The notes: generated by a model not told the origin, from the sequence alone. A DNA stretch of 64,000 bases from MGBC131033 sp910585655 (GCA_949502025.1 CATBCG010000032.1:1-64000), one strand, 5' to 3'. Shown: positions 42,099 through 51,336, counted from the first letter of the stretch. A program made the numbers and translations.

Positions 42099-42173
42099 TT
42101 CGTCATTATGCAGAAAGAACTTTTGCTTTTCTATCAACTTTTTATGATATGGCTGATAAAAAGTATATTTAGG

Positions 42174-42202
42174 TTGTACGATTTCCCGTGATAGTTTATA
42201 AT
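42174..42202 (+). promoter_or_regulatory. promoter of the zinc-ribbon gene
   Basis: TTGTAC at 42174-42179 and consensus TATAAT at 42197-42202 are spaced by 17 bases. The ATG follows 23 bases after the -10, with AAAGGAGG between them, so the leader is very short. Confidence 0.75.
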
Positions 42203-42225
42203 TTCTCTTAAAGGAGGTCATAAAA

Positions 42226-42390
42226 ATGGGTGAATATCGTTATGCGGTCTGTCCTTATTGTGGCTCTCAGTCAGAGGGAAAATATCGGGTAGACGTCAGC
42301 CAAGCGAGTCGGTCATATACTTCTTGTGGCGGCTGTCAGAGAAAATATATTGTACTTCATGGAAGAAACCATATTGAAACGGTAAAATAA
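42226..42390 (+). CDS. 54-residue zinc-ribbon protein
   Basis: This small gene encodes 54 residues with two cysteine pairs, CPYCGS at 9-14 and CGGC at 34-37, spaced as in a zinc ribbon. AAAGGAGG lies six bases before the ATG. A consensus promoter, a full stop codon and a 19-pair terminator support it as a real gene. The function is unknown; zinc ribbons often bind nucleic acid or modulate RNA polymerase or ribosomes. It is too short to be called from length alone, but its signals are strong. Confidence 0.82.
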   Translation: MGEYRYAVCPYCGSQSEGKYRVDVSQASRSYTSCGGCQRKYIVLHGRNHIETVK

Positions 42391-42419
42391 TGTCTTGAGT
42401 ATAATAATTAAAAATATAT

Positions 42420-42469
42420 GATGTACAAATATACTTTATTTTTTTGGTTTTAAAGTATATTTGTACATC
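42420..42469. terminator. 19-pair bidirectional terminator
   Basis: GATGTACAAATATACTTTA at 42420-42438 pairs perfectly with its complement at 42451-42469, around a 12-base loop. T-rich tracts lie on both sides, so it can end the zinc-ribbon transcript (+) and the nitroreductase transcript (-). Confidence 0.85.
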
Positions 42470-42486
42470 TTTTGATTTTTCTGTTT

Positions 42487-42996
42487 TTACCACCGATCAT
42501 AATGAATCTTATCTGGTTCAAAACGCTCCGGATGTCCTTTTGTCTCTGCCGGATGCCCAATTGCTATCAACCCTTCCGGCTCGATTTGCGTCGGCAGTTG
42601 GAATAGTTCTTTGACAGATTCATAAAATTCCTGTCCCTTTACCAATCCGCACCAAACGGCGCCTAAACCGATTCCATGCGCTGCCAGTAAGATATTTTGG
42701 ATTGCCGCCGCACAATCGTCGGTCAATAATTCCGGAAATGTAGTCCGCTCTTTGTCTCCACAGACAACGATACAGGCGGCTGCTTTTGGAATCATTTTTC
42801 CATAGGTACTAGACTCTCCTATTTGCTGTAACAACGTTCGGTCACGGACAACAAGAAAATGCCACGGTCTCCGGTTCATGGCAGACGGCGCGCAAAAGCC
42901 AGCCAGCAATAAGGTGTTTATCTCCTGCTCTGTCAAAGGCTGATCGGTGTATTTTCGGATACTTGCTCTTGTTGTAATCGCTTCTAATAATTCCAT
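42487..42996 (-). CDS. nitroreductase family protein
   Basis: The 169-residue protein is an FMN-dependent nitroreductase-family oxidoreductase. It shows the N-terminal EAITTRASIRKYTDQPLT, APSAMNRRPWHFLVV and GLGAVWCG, all typical of FMN binding. Its short length suggests a small-subfamily member; the physiological substrate cannot be told. The ATG at 42996 follows GGAGAGG. It lies 26 bases downstream of the deaminase gene on the same strand. Confidence 0.9.
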   Translation of the reverse strand: MELLEAITTRASIRKYTDQPLTEQEINTLLLAGFCAPSAMNRRPWHFLVVRDRTLLQQIGESSTYGKMIPKAAACIVVCGDKERTTFPELLTDDCAAAIQNILLAAHGIGLGAVWCGLVKGQEFYESVKELFQLPTQIEPEGLIAIGHPAETKGHPERFEPDKIHYDRW

Positions 42997-43022
42997 CTTT
43001 TCCTCTCCTTTTCTACAAAGAA

Positions 43023-43511
43023 TCAATATCCAAAGCTTCCCTCTATTGACTCGTCCTTTTCAATCCAGTCCATTACTTCAATCACTCGGAAATGCTCATG
43101 GTCATCCCGGACATACAGCCGCTTAATCCCTGCATTGATGATCATTCGTTTGCACATGGAGCAGCTACTGGTACCAGAAACGTACGCTCCGCTCGCTCCA
43201 TCCAGACAGACCATATACAAATCGCTTTCTAACATCCGTTCTCTCGACGCGCTGATAATAGCATTTGCTTCAGCATGTACACTTCGACACAGCTCATAAC
43301 GCTCTCCCCTTGGAATCTGCAATTTTTCCCGGATACAGCTTTTGACGTCGGTGCAGTTTTTCCGTCCTCTCGGCGCACCGTTATAGCCGGTCGCAATCAC
43401 TTCATCATTCCCCACAATAACAGCGCCATAGTGCTTTCTCAGACAGGTGGCGCGCTTTGATACCACCTCTGCCAAATCCAGGTAGTAATTGATTTTATCT
43501 CGTCTTTCCAT
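43023..43511 (-). CDS. dCMP deaminase family protein
   Basis: The 162-residue protein is a zinc-dependent deaminase of the dCMP/ComEB type. It has HAEANAI with the catalytic glutamate and SSCSMCKRMIINAGI with the zinc cysteines, plus HYGAVIVGNDEVIATGYNGAPRG, typical of dCMP deaminase. The product dUMP feeds dTMP synthesis. The start at 43511 with GGAG is preferred over the upstream ATG at 43559, which lies in the terminator region of the opposite unit. Confidence 0.9.
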   Translation of the reverse strand: MERRDKINYYLDLAEVVSKRATCLRKHYGAVIVGNDEVIATGYNGAPRGRKNCTDVKSCIREKLQIPRGERYELCRSVHAEANAIISASRERMLESDLYMVCLDGASGAYVSGTSSCSMCKRMIINAGIKRLYVRDDHEHFRVIEVMDWIEKDESIEGSFGY

Positions 43512-43559
43512 CTGATTTTCTCCATTTTCTACAATATCAATAAGAAGACTATAAAACAA

Positions 43560-43593
43560 AATTCCTGTAAAACAGTTTTGCTTTACAGGAATT
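43560..43593. terminator. terminator of the amidase-GHL10 unit
   Basis: AATTCCTGTAAA at 43560-43571 pairs with TTTACAGGAATT at 43582-43593 around a 10-base loop. On the minus strand it is followed by TTTGTTTTA, so it ends the unit that comes from 48.7 kb. Confidence 0.8.
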
Positions 43594-43613
43594 ATTGTAA
43601 TCGTTTTATTACA

Positions 43614-45659
43614 TTATTGCAATAGTTTTCGCAGGTTCTTCATCTCTTTTTTAGAGCGTTCCGTCGTCAGGAAATCATAACGATAGAGGAAGAAGCCGTC
43701 GGCAAAGCCACCGTCTCGCAAATATTTTACCTGTCTTGCAATAATATCATCATTACTCTTCCATTCCGAGGTGTCATTGGTTCCAGCCTTATATAAGGCA
43801 AGACCGACATAAAGGTTGACCTCCGGCGTAGTAATCAAATCTGCCCATTTATCCGTTGTTTCTGCAAACGGGCAGGTACCATGCTCGAATCCCCAATAAA
43901 TCTGCGGGCAAATATAATCGACGTATCCAGGTTCGGAGAGCCAAAGGTCGATATCGACGTAATACCGATCGTTGGCACGCAGATTATTTAAGTTCCCTGC
44001 CGGGCTAATCCCAAAGACAACGGAAGAATCTGCTTTTTTTACGGCTGCATATACTTCGGATATCAAGGTACTGACGTTGTTTCTACGCCATACGTCAATG
44101 CTGTCCGCCTTTAATCCGGAAGCTTTTTGAACCGCAGCATATTCTTTATATTCCAGATAGTCAAAGTTTGATTTATACTTGGTGCCTAGCGTCGGATAAA
44201 AATAGTCATCGAAATGAATTCCGTCTACATCATAACGTTCTACAATTTCCCGCACCCCATCAACAATCAGTTTTCGTACTTCTTCGACTGCCGGATTATA
44301 ATAATATTGTTCGCCAAAGAGCAATACATTCCGGTCATTCGTATCGTCATCATCTTCCAGCCAACGTTTTGCCGGATTGTCATCCGATAAAAGCTTATAG
44401 TTCGCCTTTGCTTCTACCCGGTAAGGATTGAGATAGGCATGGAATTCCAATCCTCTTTTATGAGCGGCTTCAATCATATATTCCATAGGATCAAAGCCAG
44501 GGTCTTTTCCCTGTTCACCGCTGATATATCCAGACCATGGAAAATAGTCGGATTCATATAAGGCGTCGCTAAACGGACGTACCTGTACTACGACAGCATT
44601 TAAGTTCTCTTCTACACAAGTATCAAACATCTTATCAATCTTGTTTTTAAAGGTATTGTACGTATATTTGGTATATTTAAAGCTTGGCGCATATTCAATA
44701 TAAGTAATCCAGGCGGCACGAAATTCGATTTGTATGTTTAGCGGAGTCAGCGTAACATTTCCTGCCCCGTCCGTCACACGGATCGTATAATCTCCTGCTT
44801 TTTTGACCTGGAAACGGCTGTTTGAAAGCTCTTTCGCCTCCTTCCAGTCTTTTCCCGCGTCGCTGGTGATGCTTCCGGCTTGATATTGAATCCTTGCCAC
44901 ACCGGACAAATCATCCTTAACGGAAAGCTTGACGGAGGCGGTTTGACGGCTGACCGAATACGAAGCTTTACAGGTCGGCGCTTTCAAATCCAAAAAAGAA
45001 ACCGAAGTAACATAGGTTGTCTCATGCCCTACTTTATCTCGAATATAAAAGGTAAAATCACTGTTTTTCTTGATAACCGCTTTGCCGTTCCCTTTTTTTG
45101 ACAGAGAAATTTCTGTTCCCTTTTTGGAAAAATAAGCGGCGTCCCGGACTCCGTACGCATATTTTAAAACTGCAATCCCGGATAAATCATCGGTAGCTTT
45201 AATGGTAAAGTATTGTTTGCTGTTGGTATAACCATCGATGTCCGGTGCTTTTACCGAAAGAACCGGTGCTTCCTTGTCTATATTGGAAACCGTCACTTGC
45301 TTGATTCGTGTATTACCCGCCGCATCGACCGCATAAAACGTATATGTTTTATTTTCCTTTATGTTAAAAGTACGGGAATCGTTTTTTAAGGTAGCAACCT
45401 TTCCCTTTCCCTGATCTCTGAAATAGGCGGTGTTCCTGGCTCCTGACGCATAACGGAATTCGACTACTCCTACGTTGTCTGTCGCCGTTACTGTCATTTT
45501 CACACTGTCAGCCGTTACCTCTTCTGTTTCCATACGGACTTTAATCGTTGGCTTTTTGCTGTCCTTTGCTGCAAAAACCTTCTGTATCGGCAATAAGCTT
45601 GTCAAAACGACAGCCAATAAGCACACTCCTATTGCTGATACCCATTTGATTCGTAGCAT
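43614..45659 (-). CDS. secreted GHL10-type glycosidase with Ig-like domains
   Basis: The 681-residue secreted protein has a signal peptide (about 1-30, WVSAIGVCLLAVVLTSLLPI). Three bacterial Ig-like repeats follow (about 32-310), marked by VTATDNVGVVEFRYASGARNTAYF and its relative LSGIAVLKYAYGVRDAAYF. The C-terminal glycosidase-like domain of the GHL10/DUF187 family starts near 314 with FRAAWITYIEYAP and contains VVVQVRPFSDALYESDYFPW, AYLNPYR, DGIHFDDYFYP and YVDYICPQIYWG. The family probably acts on glycans, possibly peptidoglycan. It lies 14 bases after the amidase gene. Confidence 0.88.
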   Translation of the reverse strand: MLRIKWVSAIGVCLLAVVLTSLLPIQKVFAAKDSKKPTIKVRMETEEVTADSVKMTVTATDNVGVVEFRYASGARNTAYFRDQGKGKVATLKNDSRTFNIKENKTYTFYAVDAAGNTRIKQVTVSNIDKEAPVLSVKAPDIDGYTNSKQYFTIKATDDLSGIAVLKYAYGVRDAAYFSKKGTEISLSKKGNGKAVIKKNSDFTFYIRDKVGHETTYVTSVSFLDLKAPTCKASYSVSRQTASVKLSVKDDLSGVARIQYQAGSITSDAGKDWKEAKELSNSRFQVKKAGDYTIRVTDGAGNVTLTPLNIQIEFRAAWITYIEYAPSFKYTKYTYNTFKNKIDKMFDTCVEENLNAVVVQVRPFSDALYESDYFPWSGYISGEQGKDPGFDPMEYMIEAAHKRGLEFHAYLNPYRVEAKANYKLLSDDNPAKRWLEDDDDTNDRNVLLFGEQYYYNPAVEEVRKLIVDGVREIVERYDVDGIHFDDYFYPTLGTKYKSNFDYLEYKEYAAVQKASGLKADSIDVWRRNNVSTLISEVYAAVKKADSSVVFGISPAGNLNNLRANDRYYVDIDLWLSEPGYVDYICPQIYWGFEHGTCPFAETTDKWADLITTPEVNLYVGLALYKAGTNDTSEWKSNDDIIARQVKYLRDGGFADGFFLYRYDFLTTERSKKEMKNLRKLLQ

Positions 45660-45673
45660 AACTTACTCCTTCC

Positions 45674-48600
45674 CTATCGCTTCGTCGGATATTTTTCAAA
45701 TACTTCCACAATCGATTCATATAAAATCTTTGCGGCTTTTTGCTGATAACTCTTACTGGTCAGATTTTTAAACTCATCCGGATTTGACATAAAGCCCAGT
45801 TCGATTAAAACAGCCGGAACTGTATTGGATTTGCATACTACATAAGAGTTATTTTTTACCTTCCGGTCTGTCGCCCCCAGACCGTTCACCAGATTTTTTT
45901 GTAAAATCTGCGCGAGTGTTACGCTCGTCAGTCCGCCGGAGTTGACCTTTTTATTTTGTGTGGAATGATAAACACTGATGCCGTTTGGCTTTGTCGTAGA
46001 GAACGAATCCATATGAAGGCTGATAAACAGATCCGCTCCTACTTTAGAGGCATATGCCGCCCGGTCATTTAACTCTAAAAAGGTATCGTCCGTCCTGGTC
46101 CAGTACACCTTGATATCGTCGGAATCTTCAAAGTATTGTTTTAGTCTGGTATATAAAATCTGCAGACTTAAATCCTTTTCCTTCACACCATTATGAATGG
46201 TTCCCGGATCGTCTCCGCCATGCCCGGCGTCCAGTACAACGATTTTATCGTATAAATTTTTCGCATCGTCTACCTCTACCATAATCGCGTCCGAAGTATA
46301 ATGCAGACGATAAGCCTGAATTTTTGAGGTTTTTACAGTAATCACGGTATTGCCGGCTGAATTTAACTTTTTCTGCACCTCGGATATCGTATTACCGGAA
46401 AGGACAATCGGCGTACTGTCTAAGTAAGAAAGCTGATCGCCTGGCAGGGTAATGGTAAAATACTTGGACATATAGTGATCCGAGTCTGTTATAGCATCCC
46501 GCTTGGTACCTGGCATATATGGAATTTTCAGGGAATAAGCGCCAAGATCGGCACGGTCTCCCTTCACAATCAATTTGATATCGCTGCCGTTTTCCACTAA
46601 ATAATATTCATTTTCTTTCCGTCTTTGAATCAAAAGTTGCATCTGGTTATTATTGACCGGAATCCGTACCACATTGGAAAGTACACCGGTTCCGGTGGCA
46701 TCTGTCCAGTCCATATCAGAAAGAGTATCCAACATTCCCGTAAGCTGAAGCAAAATCATACCATCGCTGTCGTCGGATAAAATTTCCGCCTGAACCTTGC
46801 CGGTTCCGGAAATCGTTAAAATATCATTTCCGCTCTGACGTTCTCCTGTGATAGAAGTCAAACAATTTTGGTAAATCTTTACGGTCAAAGTCTTGTTATC
46901 TCCGGAAAGCATCAGCTTAAACTCAGAAGAAGCATGCTGCGCTAGAAAAAGAGTTACTTTGGTAGAAAGCGTAGCCTCCTGAAATTCTACTACAGCCTGT
47001 GTTACCAGACCTCCCGAAAAGGAATACGTCTGATTCGTAGATATGGTATCCGAAAGCGTCAGTTCGATAGCATTCCCGGAAACCGTCCCAGTCACTCCAA
47101 AAAATCCGTCCGGAGACTGCAGATAGTACGTATCATAGCTTCCGTATAACAATTCACTTCCCTGTTCTACCGAAAGCAAGCTGGAATAAGCCGTACTGCC
47201 TCCTGATTGAGTACGTCCTGTCACTTCCGTCGCATGAGCTGCCTGGTTCTGCACTTCGGTCAGATATTCCGTAAAGACGCTGTTTGCCTTCCACTGAAAC
47301 AACGACGCATCGGCAGGAATGACCGGATCCGGATTGGCAGGAGGATCGGATTGCTCTGTATCATCTTCTGGTTTCTCGTCGTCCGGCTGCTTATTTTCAT
47401 CATCCTCCGGCTCTGGAGTGGTGATGACAGAAGTACCGCTCTCAGAAAGCCACTCATACTCAAAGCCTAATGCGTTGGCGGTAAAACGTCCCGGAACCAT
47501 CGTATAATAAACGCCGTCCGTTCCGTTTTTTACCAAACGGGCAGGTACGTCCAGGGTCTGTTCTTTCCCGTTGACAGTAGCGGTCATACTGTTGATGGTA
47601 AATGTAACTGTTTTGTCATCCTTTCCAAGCGTCAAGGTTTTTGTGGCAGAATCGTATTGATAAGAACAGCCCATTGTCGTAGCGAATACTTTCTTCGTAC
47701 GAATCATAGCCGTATTGTTTTCAATATAGCTATAAACCGGTGAAACGGCAATCTCCTTTTCATCAAAGATGACTTTTCCCTTTACTTCCGGAAAACTCCA
47801 TGCTCCGTTATAATAAATGGCATAAGGCGCTTTTAGCTTAACCTGATTATCCGATAAAAAAGGAAGATATTCATATTGGAGCGCCTCTGCAACTGCCTGT
47901 AAAGGAACGTAAATAATCGTAACGCCTGTCTCCAAAAACTTTATACTTTTTGGCGCTTCTTTTAACGTGACTTTTTTTCCGTTGACTTTTGCCGTTTTGC
48001 TATTTAAAGTCATAACGATCGTGTTTCCGTATTTTTTTATCGTGACACGTTTTGTAGAACTGTCATATTTATAGGTCCCGTTGACTGCCTTTCCTGCAAA
48101 GGTCAGCTTAGCAGGCGCCATAATGGTATCGTTAAGAACCAATCCCGGATAGGATTCGGTAGTACAGGCTTTGTCATCGGAAAGAACCTGCAGTTTTTTT
48201 CCGTTATAGTTATAATCCTTTCCGTTATAACGGATTTTCCAAGGAGGACTTGTCATGGAAGCGACTCCTGTTTTTTCATTCCAGCTATAAGTAAAGCCAA
48301 ACTGCTCTGCCACAAAACGGGCAGGCACATAAACTTTTTCTACACCCTTATTCGTCAGAGTAATCAGACGCGGTGCGGCAGGCAACGTAACTTTTTTTCC
48401 ATTGACCTTAGCCGTTTTGCTGCCTAATGTAAAACGGATTTCGTCTGTTCCATGATAAAGATATAACAATCCCTTTGCCTTACTGTATTTATAAGTAATA
48501 CCTGTCTTTGGCTTGATAAAAATATCCGTACACGGCGCCAATGACACCCCTTCTATAATAATCCCCGGATACAAAGAGGATATCCGATTTCCATCAAGTT

Positions 48601-48745
48601 TATAGCTGACTTGCGTATCTTTATAAGAAATTGCTTTACCATCATACTGAATTGCCAGTCCGGCAGCCTGTACCATTCCGGCAGGCAGTAAAATGAAAAC
48701 GCTCCACATAATCAAAAACCATATCCATTTTTGACGTTTCTTCAT
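45674..48745 (-). CDS. secreted N-acetylmuramoyl-L-alanine amidase with stalk domains
   Basis: This 1023-residue wall hydrolase has a signal peptide (about 5-27), three to four copies of a copper amine oxidase N-terminal-like stalk domain (each with a KTAKVNGKKVTL-like strand and YVPARFVAEQFGFTY-like helix), an acidic proline-rich linker (about 425-465), an AMIN-like beta region, and a C-terminal Amidase_3 domain from about 836. The zinc site is visible in VLDAGHGGDDPG, VKEKDLSL, LFISLHMDS and the final LIELGFMSNPDE. It probably cuts the MurNAc-L-Ala bond at the surface. The ATG at 48745 has AGAGGAG upstream and begins a normal signal peptide. Confidence 0.92.
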   Translation of the reverse strand: MKKRQKWIWFLIMWSVFILLPAGMVQAAGLAIQYDGKAISYKDTQVSYKLDGNRISSLYPGIIIEGVSLAPCTDIFIKPKTGITYKYSKAKGLLYLYHGTDEIRFTLGSKTAKVNGKKVTLPAAPRLITLTNKGVEKVYVPARFVAEQFGFTYSWNEKTGVASMTSPPWKIRYNGKDYNYNGKKLQVLSDDKACTTESYPGLVLNDTIMAPAKLTFAGKAVNGTYKYDSSTKRVTIKKYGNTIVMTLNSKTAKVNGKKVTLKEAPKSIKFLETGVTIIYVPLQAVAEALQYEYLPFLSDNQVKLKAPYAIYYNGAWSFPEVKGKVIFDEKEIAVSPVYSYIENNTAMIRTKKVFATTMGCSYQYDSATKTLTLGKDDKTVTFTINSMTATVNGKEQTLDVPARLVKNGTDGVYYTMVPGRFTANALGFEYEWLSESGTSVITTPEPEDDENKQPDDEKPEDDTEQSDPPANPDPVIPADASLFQWKANSVFTEYLTEVQNQAAHATEVTGRTQSGGSTAYSSLLSVEQGSELLYGSYDTYYLQSPDGFFGVTGTVSGNAIELTLSDTISTNQTYSFSGGLVTQAVVEFQEATLSTKVTLFLAQHASSEFKLMLSGDNKTLTVKIYQNCLTSITGERQSGNDILTISGTGKVQAEILSDDSDGMILLQLTGMLDTLSDMDWTDATGTGVLSNVVRIPVNNNQMQLLIQRRKENEYYLVENGSDIKLIVKGDRADLGAYSLKIPYMPGTKRDAITDSDHYMSKYFTITLPGDQLSYLDSTPIVLSGNTISEVQKKLNSAGNTVITVKTSKIQAYRLHYTSDAIMVEVDDAKNLYDKIVVLDAGHGGDDPGTIHNGVKEKDLSLQILYTRLKQYFEDSDDIKVYWTRTDDTFLELNDRAAYASKVGADLFISLHMDSFSTTKPNGISVYHSTQNKKVNSGGLTSVTLAQILQKNLVNGLGATDRKVKNNSYVVCKSNTVPAVLIELGFMSNPDEFKNLTSKSYQQKAAKILYESIVEVFEKYPTKR

Positions 48746-48927
48746 AGAGTAATCTCCTCTCCTTTTTTCCCTTTTTTTCTTTTTCCTTCTCATCTTAGAT
48801 GGCAGAAACGGCAAAAATGTGTCACCATTATGACTTTTTTTCTTTTGTTTTTTCTTTTCTTTTTTTACAAAATATGCTACACTCTTTCTGAATGAATCAA
48901 CGATTTCCTTATAGAATGGAGCAAATT

Positions 48928-49701
48928 ATGAAATTACAGCAGCTTTACAGCCTGACCAGAAGGGCGATTGACGAATATCAGATGATTGCGGACGGCGATC
49001 GGATTGCCGTCGGAGTGTCGGGAGGCAAGGACAGCCTCACCTTATTATATGCCCTGGCAGGATTGAGACGCTTTTATCCGAACTCTTTTCAAATCGAAGC
49101 GCTATCGGTTCATTTAGGCTTTCCGCAACTGGACTTTTCTCCGATTACGGCGCTTTGCGAGACTCTGCAGGTACGCCATACGATAGTCCGGACAGAAATC
49201 GCACAGATTGTATTTGATACACGAAAGGAAGAAAATCCCTGTTCACTCTGTGCGAAAATGCGGAAAGGGTCTTTTAATGAAATGGCGAAACAATTAGGAT
49301 GCAATAAGATAGCCTTTGCTCATCACAAAGACGATATCATTGAGACGCTTCTTATGTCCTTGCTGTTTGAAGGAAGGCTTCACTCCTTCTCTCCTGTTAC
49401 TTATCTGGATCGCATGGATTTGACGGTAATTCGTCCGCTGATGTTTGTCGATGAGGCGCAGGTAAAGGGATTTCGGAATCTCTATCAGCTTCCGGTTTGC
49501 AAAAATCCCTGCCCGGCAGATGGTTATACCAAACGCCAATATGCCAAGGAACTGGTATCGTCTCTTAACCACGATCATCCGGGAGCCAGGGAGCGGATGT
49601 TTACTGCTATTTTAAACGGGCATCTGCAAGGCTGGCCAAAGCGGTATCCACATGTCCGAGGAAAAAAGGAGGAACATCATGGCGGAAAAGAATTATCATG
49701 A
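48928..49701 (+). CDS. ttcA: TtcA-like PP-loop protein
   Basis: The 257-residue protein belongs to the TtcA/TilS group of PP-loop ATPases. The loop GVSGGKDSLTLLYAL is near residue 30. NPCSLCAKMRKG gives two cysteines and CKNPCPADG another set, as in proteins that bind an iron-sulfur cluster to thiolate tRNA. The target (for example cytidine 32) is not certain. The ATG at 48928 follows GGAG; upstream ATGs at 48892 and 48916 lack one. It overlaps the recombinase gene by 23 bases. Confidence 0.85.
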   Translation: MKLQQLYSLTRRAIDEYQMIADGDRIAVGVSGGKDSLTLLYALAGLRRFYPNSFQIEALSVHLGFPQLDFSPITALCETLQVRHTIVRTEIAQIVFDTRKEENPCSLCAKMRKGSFNEMAKQLGCNKIAFAHHKDDIIETLLMSLLFEGRLHSFSPVTYLDRMDLTVIRPLMFVDEAQVKGFRNLYQLPVCKNPCPADGYTKRQYAKELVSSLNHDHPGARERMFTAILNGHLQGWPKRYPHVRGKKEEHHGGKELS

Positions 49702-50764
49702 TCAGATAACGGTTAAAAACGAACTAAAGCTACGGGAACTGCAAAAACAGCTTCCTTCTTTTTGCAGTGATTTTTTTCGTGGAATAGAACCGACGACCTC
49801 CTCCCGGACACGGATTGCCTACGCCCGTGATTTAAGCGTTTTTTTTGAGTTTTTAAAGGCAAATAATCCTGCATTGGCTGCGATAAAGATACCGGATATT
49901 CCGGTGACGCTTTTAGATCAGATCAAAGCGGTAGATTTAGAGGAATATATGCAGTATCTAAAGTATTATCAAAAAGAAGGAAGAGAATATACCAATACAG
50001 AGACAGGTATTAAGCGAAAGCTAATCACGCTCCGAAGCTTTTATAACTATTATTATAAAAAAGAACGTATTACCACAAATCCGGCAGTTTTAGTAGATAT
50101 TCCAAAGCTGCATGAAAAAGAGATCGTTCGTCTGGATATCGACGAGGTGGCAAGTCTGCTAGACAGTGTGGAATCCGGCGACGGGCTGACAGAGACGCAG
50201 ACGCGCTTCCATGAAAAGACTGCTCTTCGAGACACCGCGCTCCTTACTCTTTTGCTGGGGACTGGTATCCGGGTATCGGAGTGCGTGGGAATTGACATAA
50301 ACGACGTAGATTTTAAAAACAACGGCATCAAAATACGTCGGAAGGGCGGCTATGAAACCATCATATATTTTGGAGAGGAAGTCAGGGAGGCGCTGCAAAG
50401 CTATCTAAAGGAACGGAAGCTGATAACTGCCTGTGAGGGGCATCAAAACGCCCTTTTTCTGTCTCTCCAGAAAAAAAGAATCCATGTCCGTTCCGTAGAA
50501 AACCTGGTTAAAAAGTATGCCAAAACCGTAACGCAGTTAAAAAAAATCACCCCCCATAAGCTAAGAAGCACCTATGGCACCAGTCTCTACCGGGAAACCG
50601 GCGATATCTACCTAGTAGCAGACGTCCTCGGTCATAAGGACGTCAACACCACCAGAAAACATTATGCTGCCATTGAGGAAGATCGACGCCGAAGTGCTGC
50701 CAATGTAGTACGGCTCCGCGAAAAACAGGCGTCCGAAGAGCCCCCTACTCTTCCACAAAACTAG
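49679..50764 (+). CDS. XerC/XerD-type tyrosine recombinase
   Basis: The 361-residue protein has an N-terminal SAM-like core-binding domain (RTRIAYARDLSVFFEFL) and the catalytic domain with R in GTGIRVSE near 196, HKLR near 292, GHKD near 318 and the nucleophile Y in RKHYAA near 329. All four motif regions look intact. Its role may be dimer resolution, but no dif site was found by eye. The ATG at 49679 is preferred because AAAGGAGG is seven bases upstream. It overlaps ttcA, so is likely cotranscribed. Confidence 0.9.
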   Translation: MAEKNYHDQITVKNELKLRELQKQLPSFCSDFFRGIEPTTSSRTRIAYARDLSVFFEFLKANNPALAAIKIPDIPVTLLDQIKAVDLEEYMQYLKYYQKEGREYTNTETGIKRKLITLRSFYNYYYKKERITTNPAVLVDIPKLHEKEIVRLDIDEVASLLDSVESGDGLTETQTRFHEKTALRDTALLTLLLGTGIRVSECVGIDINDVDFKNNGIKIRRKGGYETIIYFGEEVREALQSYLKERKLITACEGHQNALFLSLQKKRIHVRSVENLVKKYAKTVTQLKKITPHKLRSTYGTSLYRETGDIYLVADVLGHKDVNTTRKHYAAIEEDRRRSAANVVRLREKQASEEPPTLPQN

Positions 50765-51336
50765 CGAACCGGCACAAAATAGGGAACCAGCAGCTTTTCC
50801 CCTGCATGGATTTCATCTCCATACAGCTTATTACAGAAGCGGATCTCTTCGATAAAGGATGGGATATCGGAATAGCCGTCTGTCATATATCGTTCTGCAA
50901 TCCTCCAAAGGCTGTCCCCATCCTCTATCGTAATACAGGTAATATACTTTGTGTAACGCTGCTCTCTGGCGGATACTGTATGAGCGATACCGAATACCAA
51001 TCCGGTCAGAAGCAAAAACAGTGCAGCCAGGACCAGCGTTTGGACTGCCATTCTTCTGGCGGATTCTGCTTTGGAAAAAAACAGCGTCCTGATAAAAATA
51101 CGAAGTCGGAAGAATGCTTTTCGGCAGCTTCTCCTGGCTTTGTAACGAAATCTAAGAAACTGCTCTCTTCTCCTGGCTCTCTGTTTCTCCCAAGCTCTCT
51201 TTGTTCTGGAAACGGCTAAAAAACAGGCTCTGTCTACCCTTGATACCGTACTTAGATAAGCAAGCTCCACGCACTCTCCCACCCGGGCAAACCAAGGTCT
51301 GCTTACGCTTCTTTGAACTCTCTTTTCGTTTTTCAT
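50761..51336 (-). CDS. LysM membrane protein, position of SOS inhibitor YneA
   Basis: The 191-residue protein has a long Arg/Lys-rich cytoplasmic N-terminal part (about 1-92), one membrane segment (about 96-120, AVQTLVLAALFLLLTGLVFGIAH) and a C-terminal LysM domain (ITIEDGDSLWRIAERY). In B. subtilis yneA, a LysM-bearing division inhibitor, is divergent from lexA and SOS-regulated. The same arrangement and the LexA boxes here suggest a similar role. It is longer at the N-terminus than Bacillus YneA. Its 3' end meets the recombinase gene tail-to-tail, sharing four bases CTAG as overlapping stop codons. Confidence 0.8.
   Translation of the reverse strand: MKNEKRVQRSVSRPWFARVGECVELAYLSTVSRVDRACFLAVSRTKRAWEKQRARRREQFLRFRYKARRSCRKAFFRLRIFIRTLFFSKAESARRMAVQTLVLAALFLLLTGLVFGIAHTVSAREQRYTKYITCITIEDGDSLWRIAERYMTDGYSDIPSFIEEIRFCNKLYGDEIHAGEKLLVPYFVPVR

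Larger units (their letters stand above)
41913..42225. other. intergenic stretch with hairpins and a promoter
   Basis: These 313 bases hold no gene. They contain two hairpins (42017-42050 and 42063-42098) that probably end the DUF5688 transcript, and a promoter at 42174-42202 for the zinc-ribbon gene. A short hairpin ATGGA/TCCAT lies at about 41940-41955. Confidence 0.7.

Noticed and set aside
49679..50764. Tyrosine recombinase as an integrase of a mobile element
   Set aside because: No attachment-site repeats, excision genes or phage genes nearby; neighbours are core genes and the arrangement next to lexA looks chromosomal.
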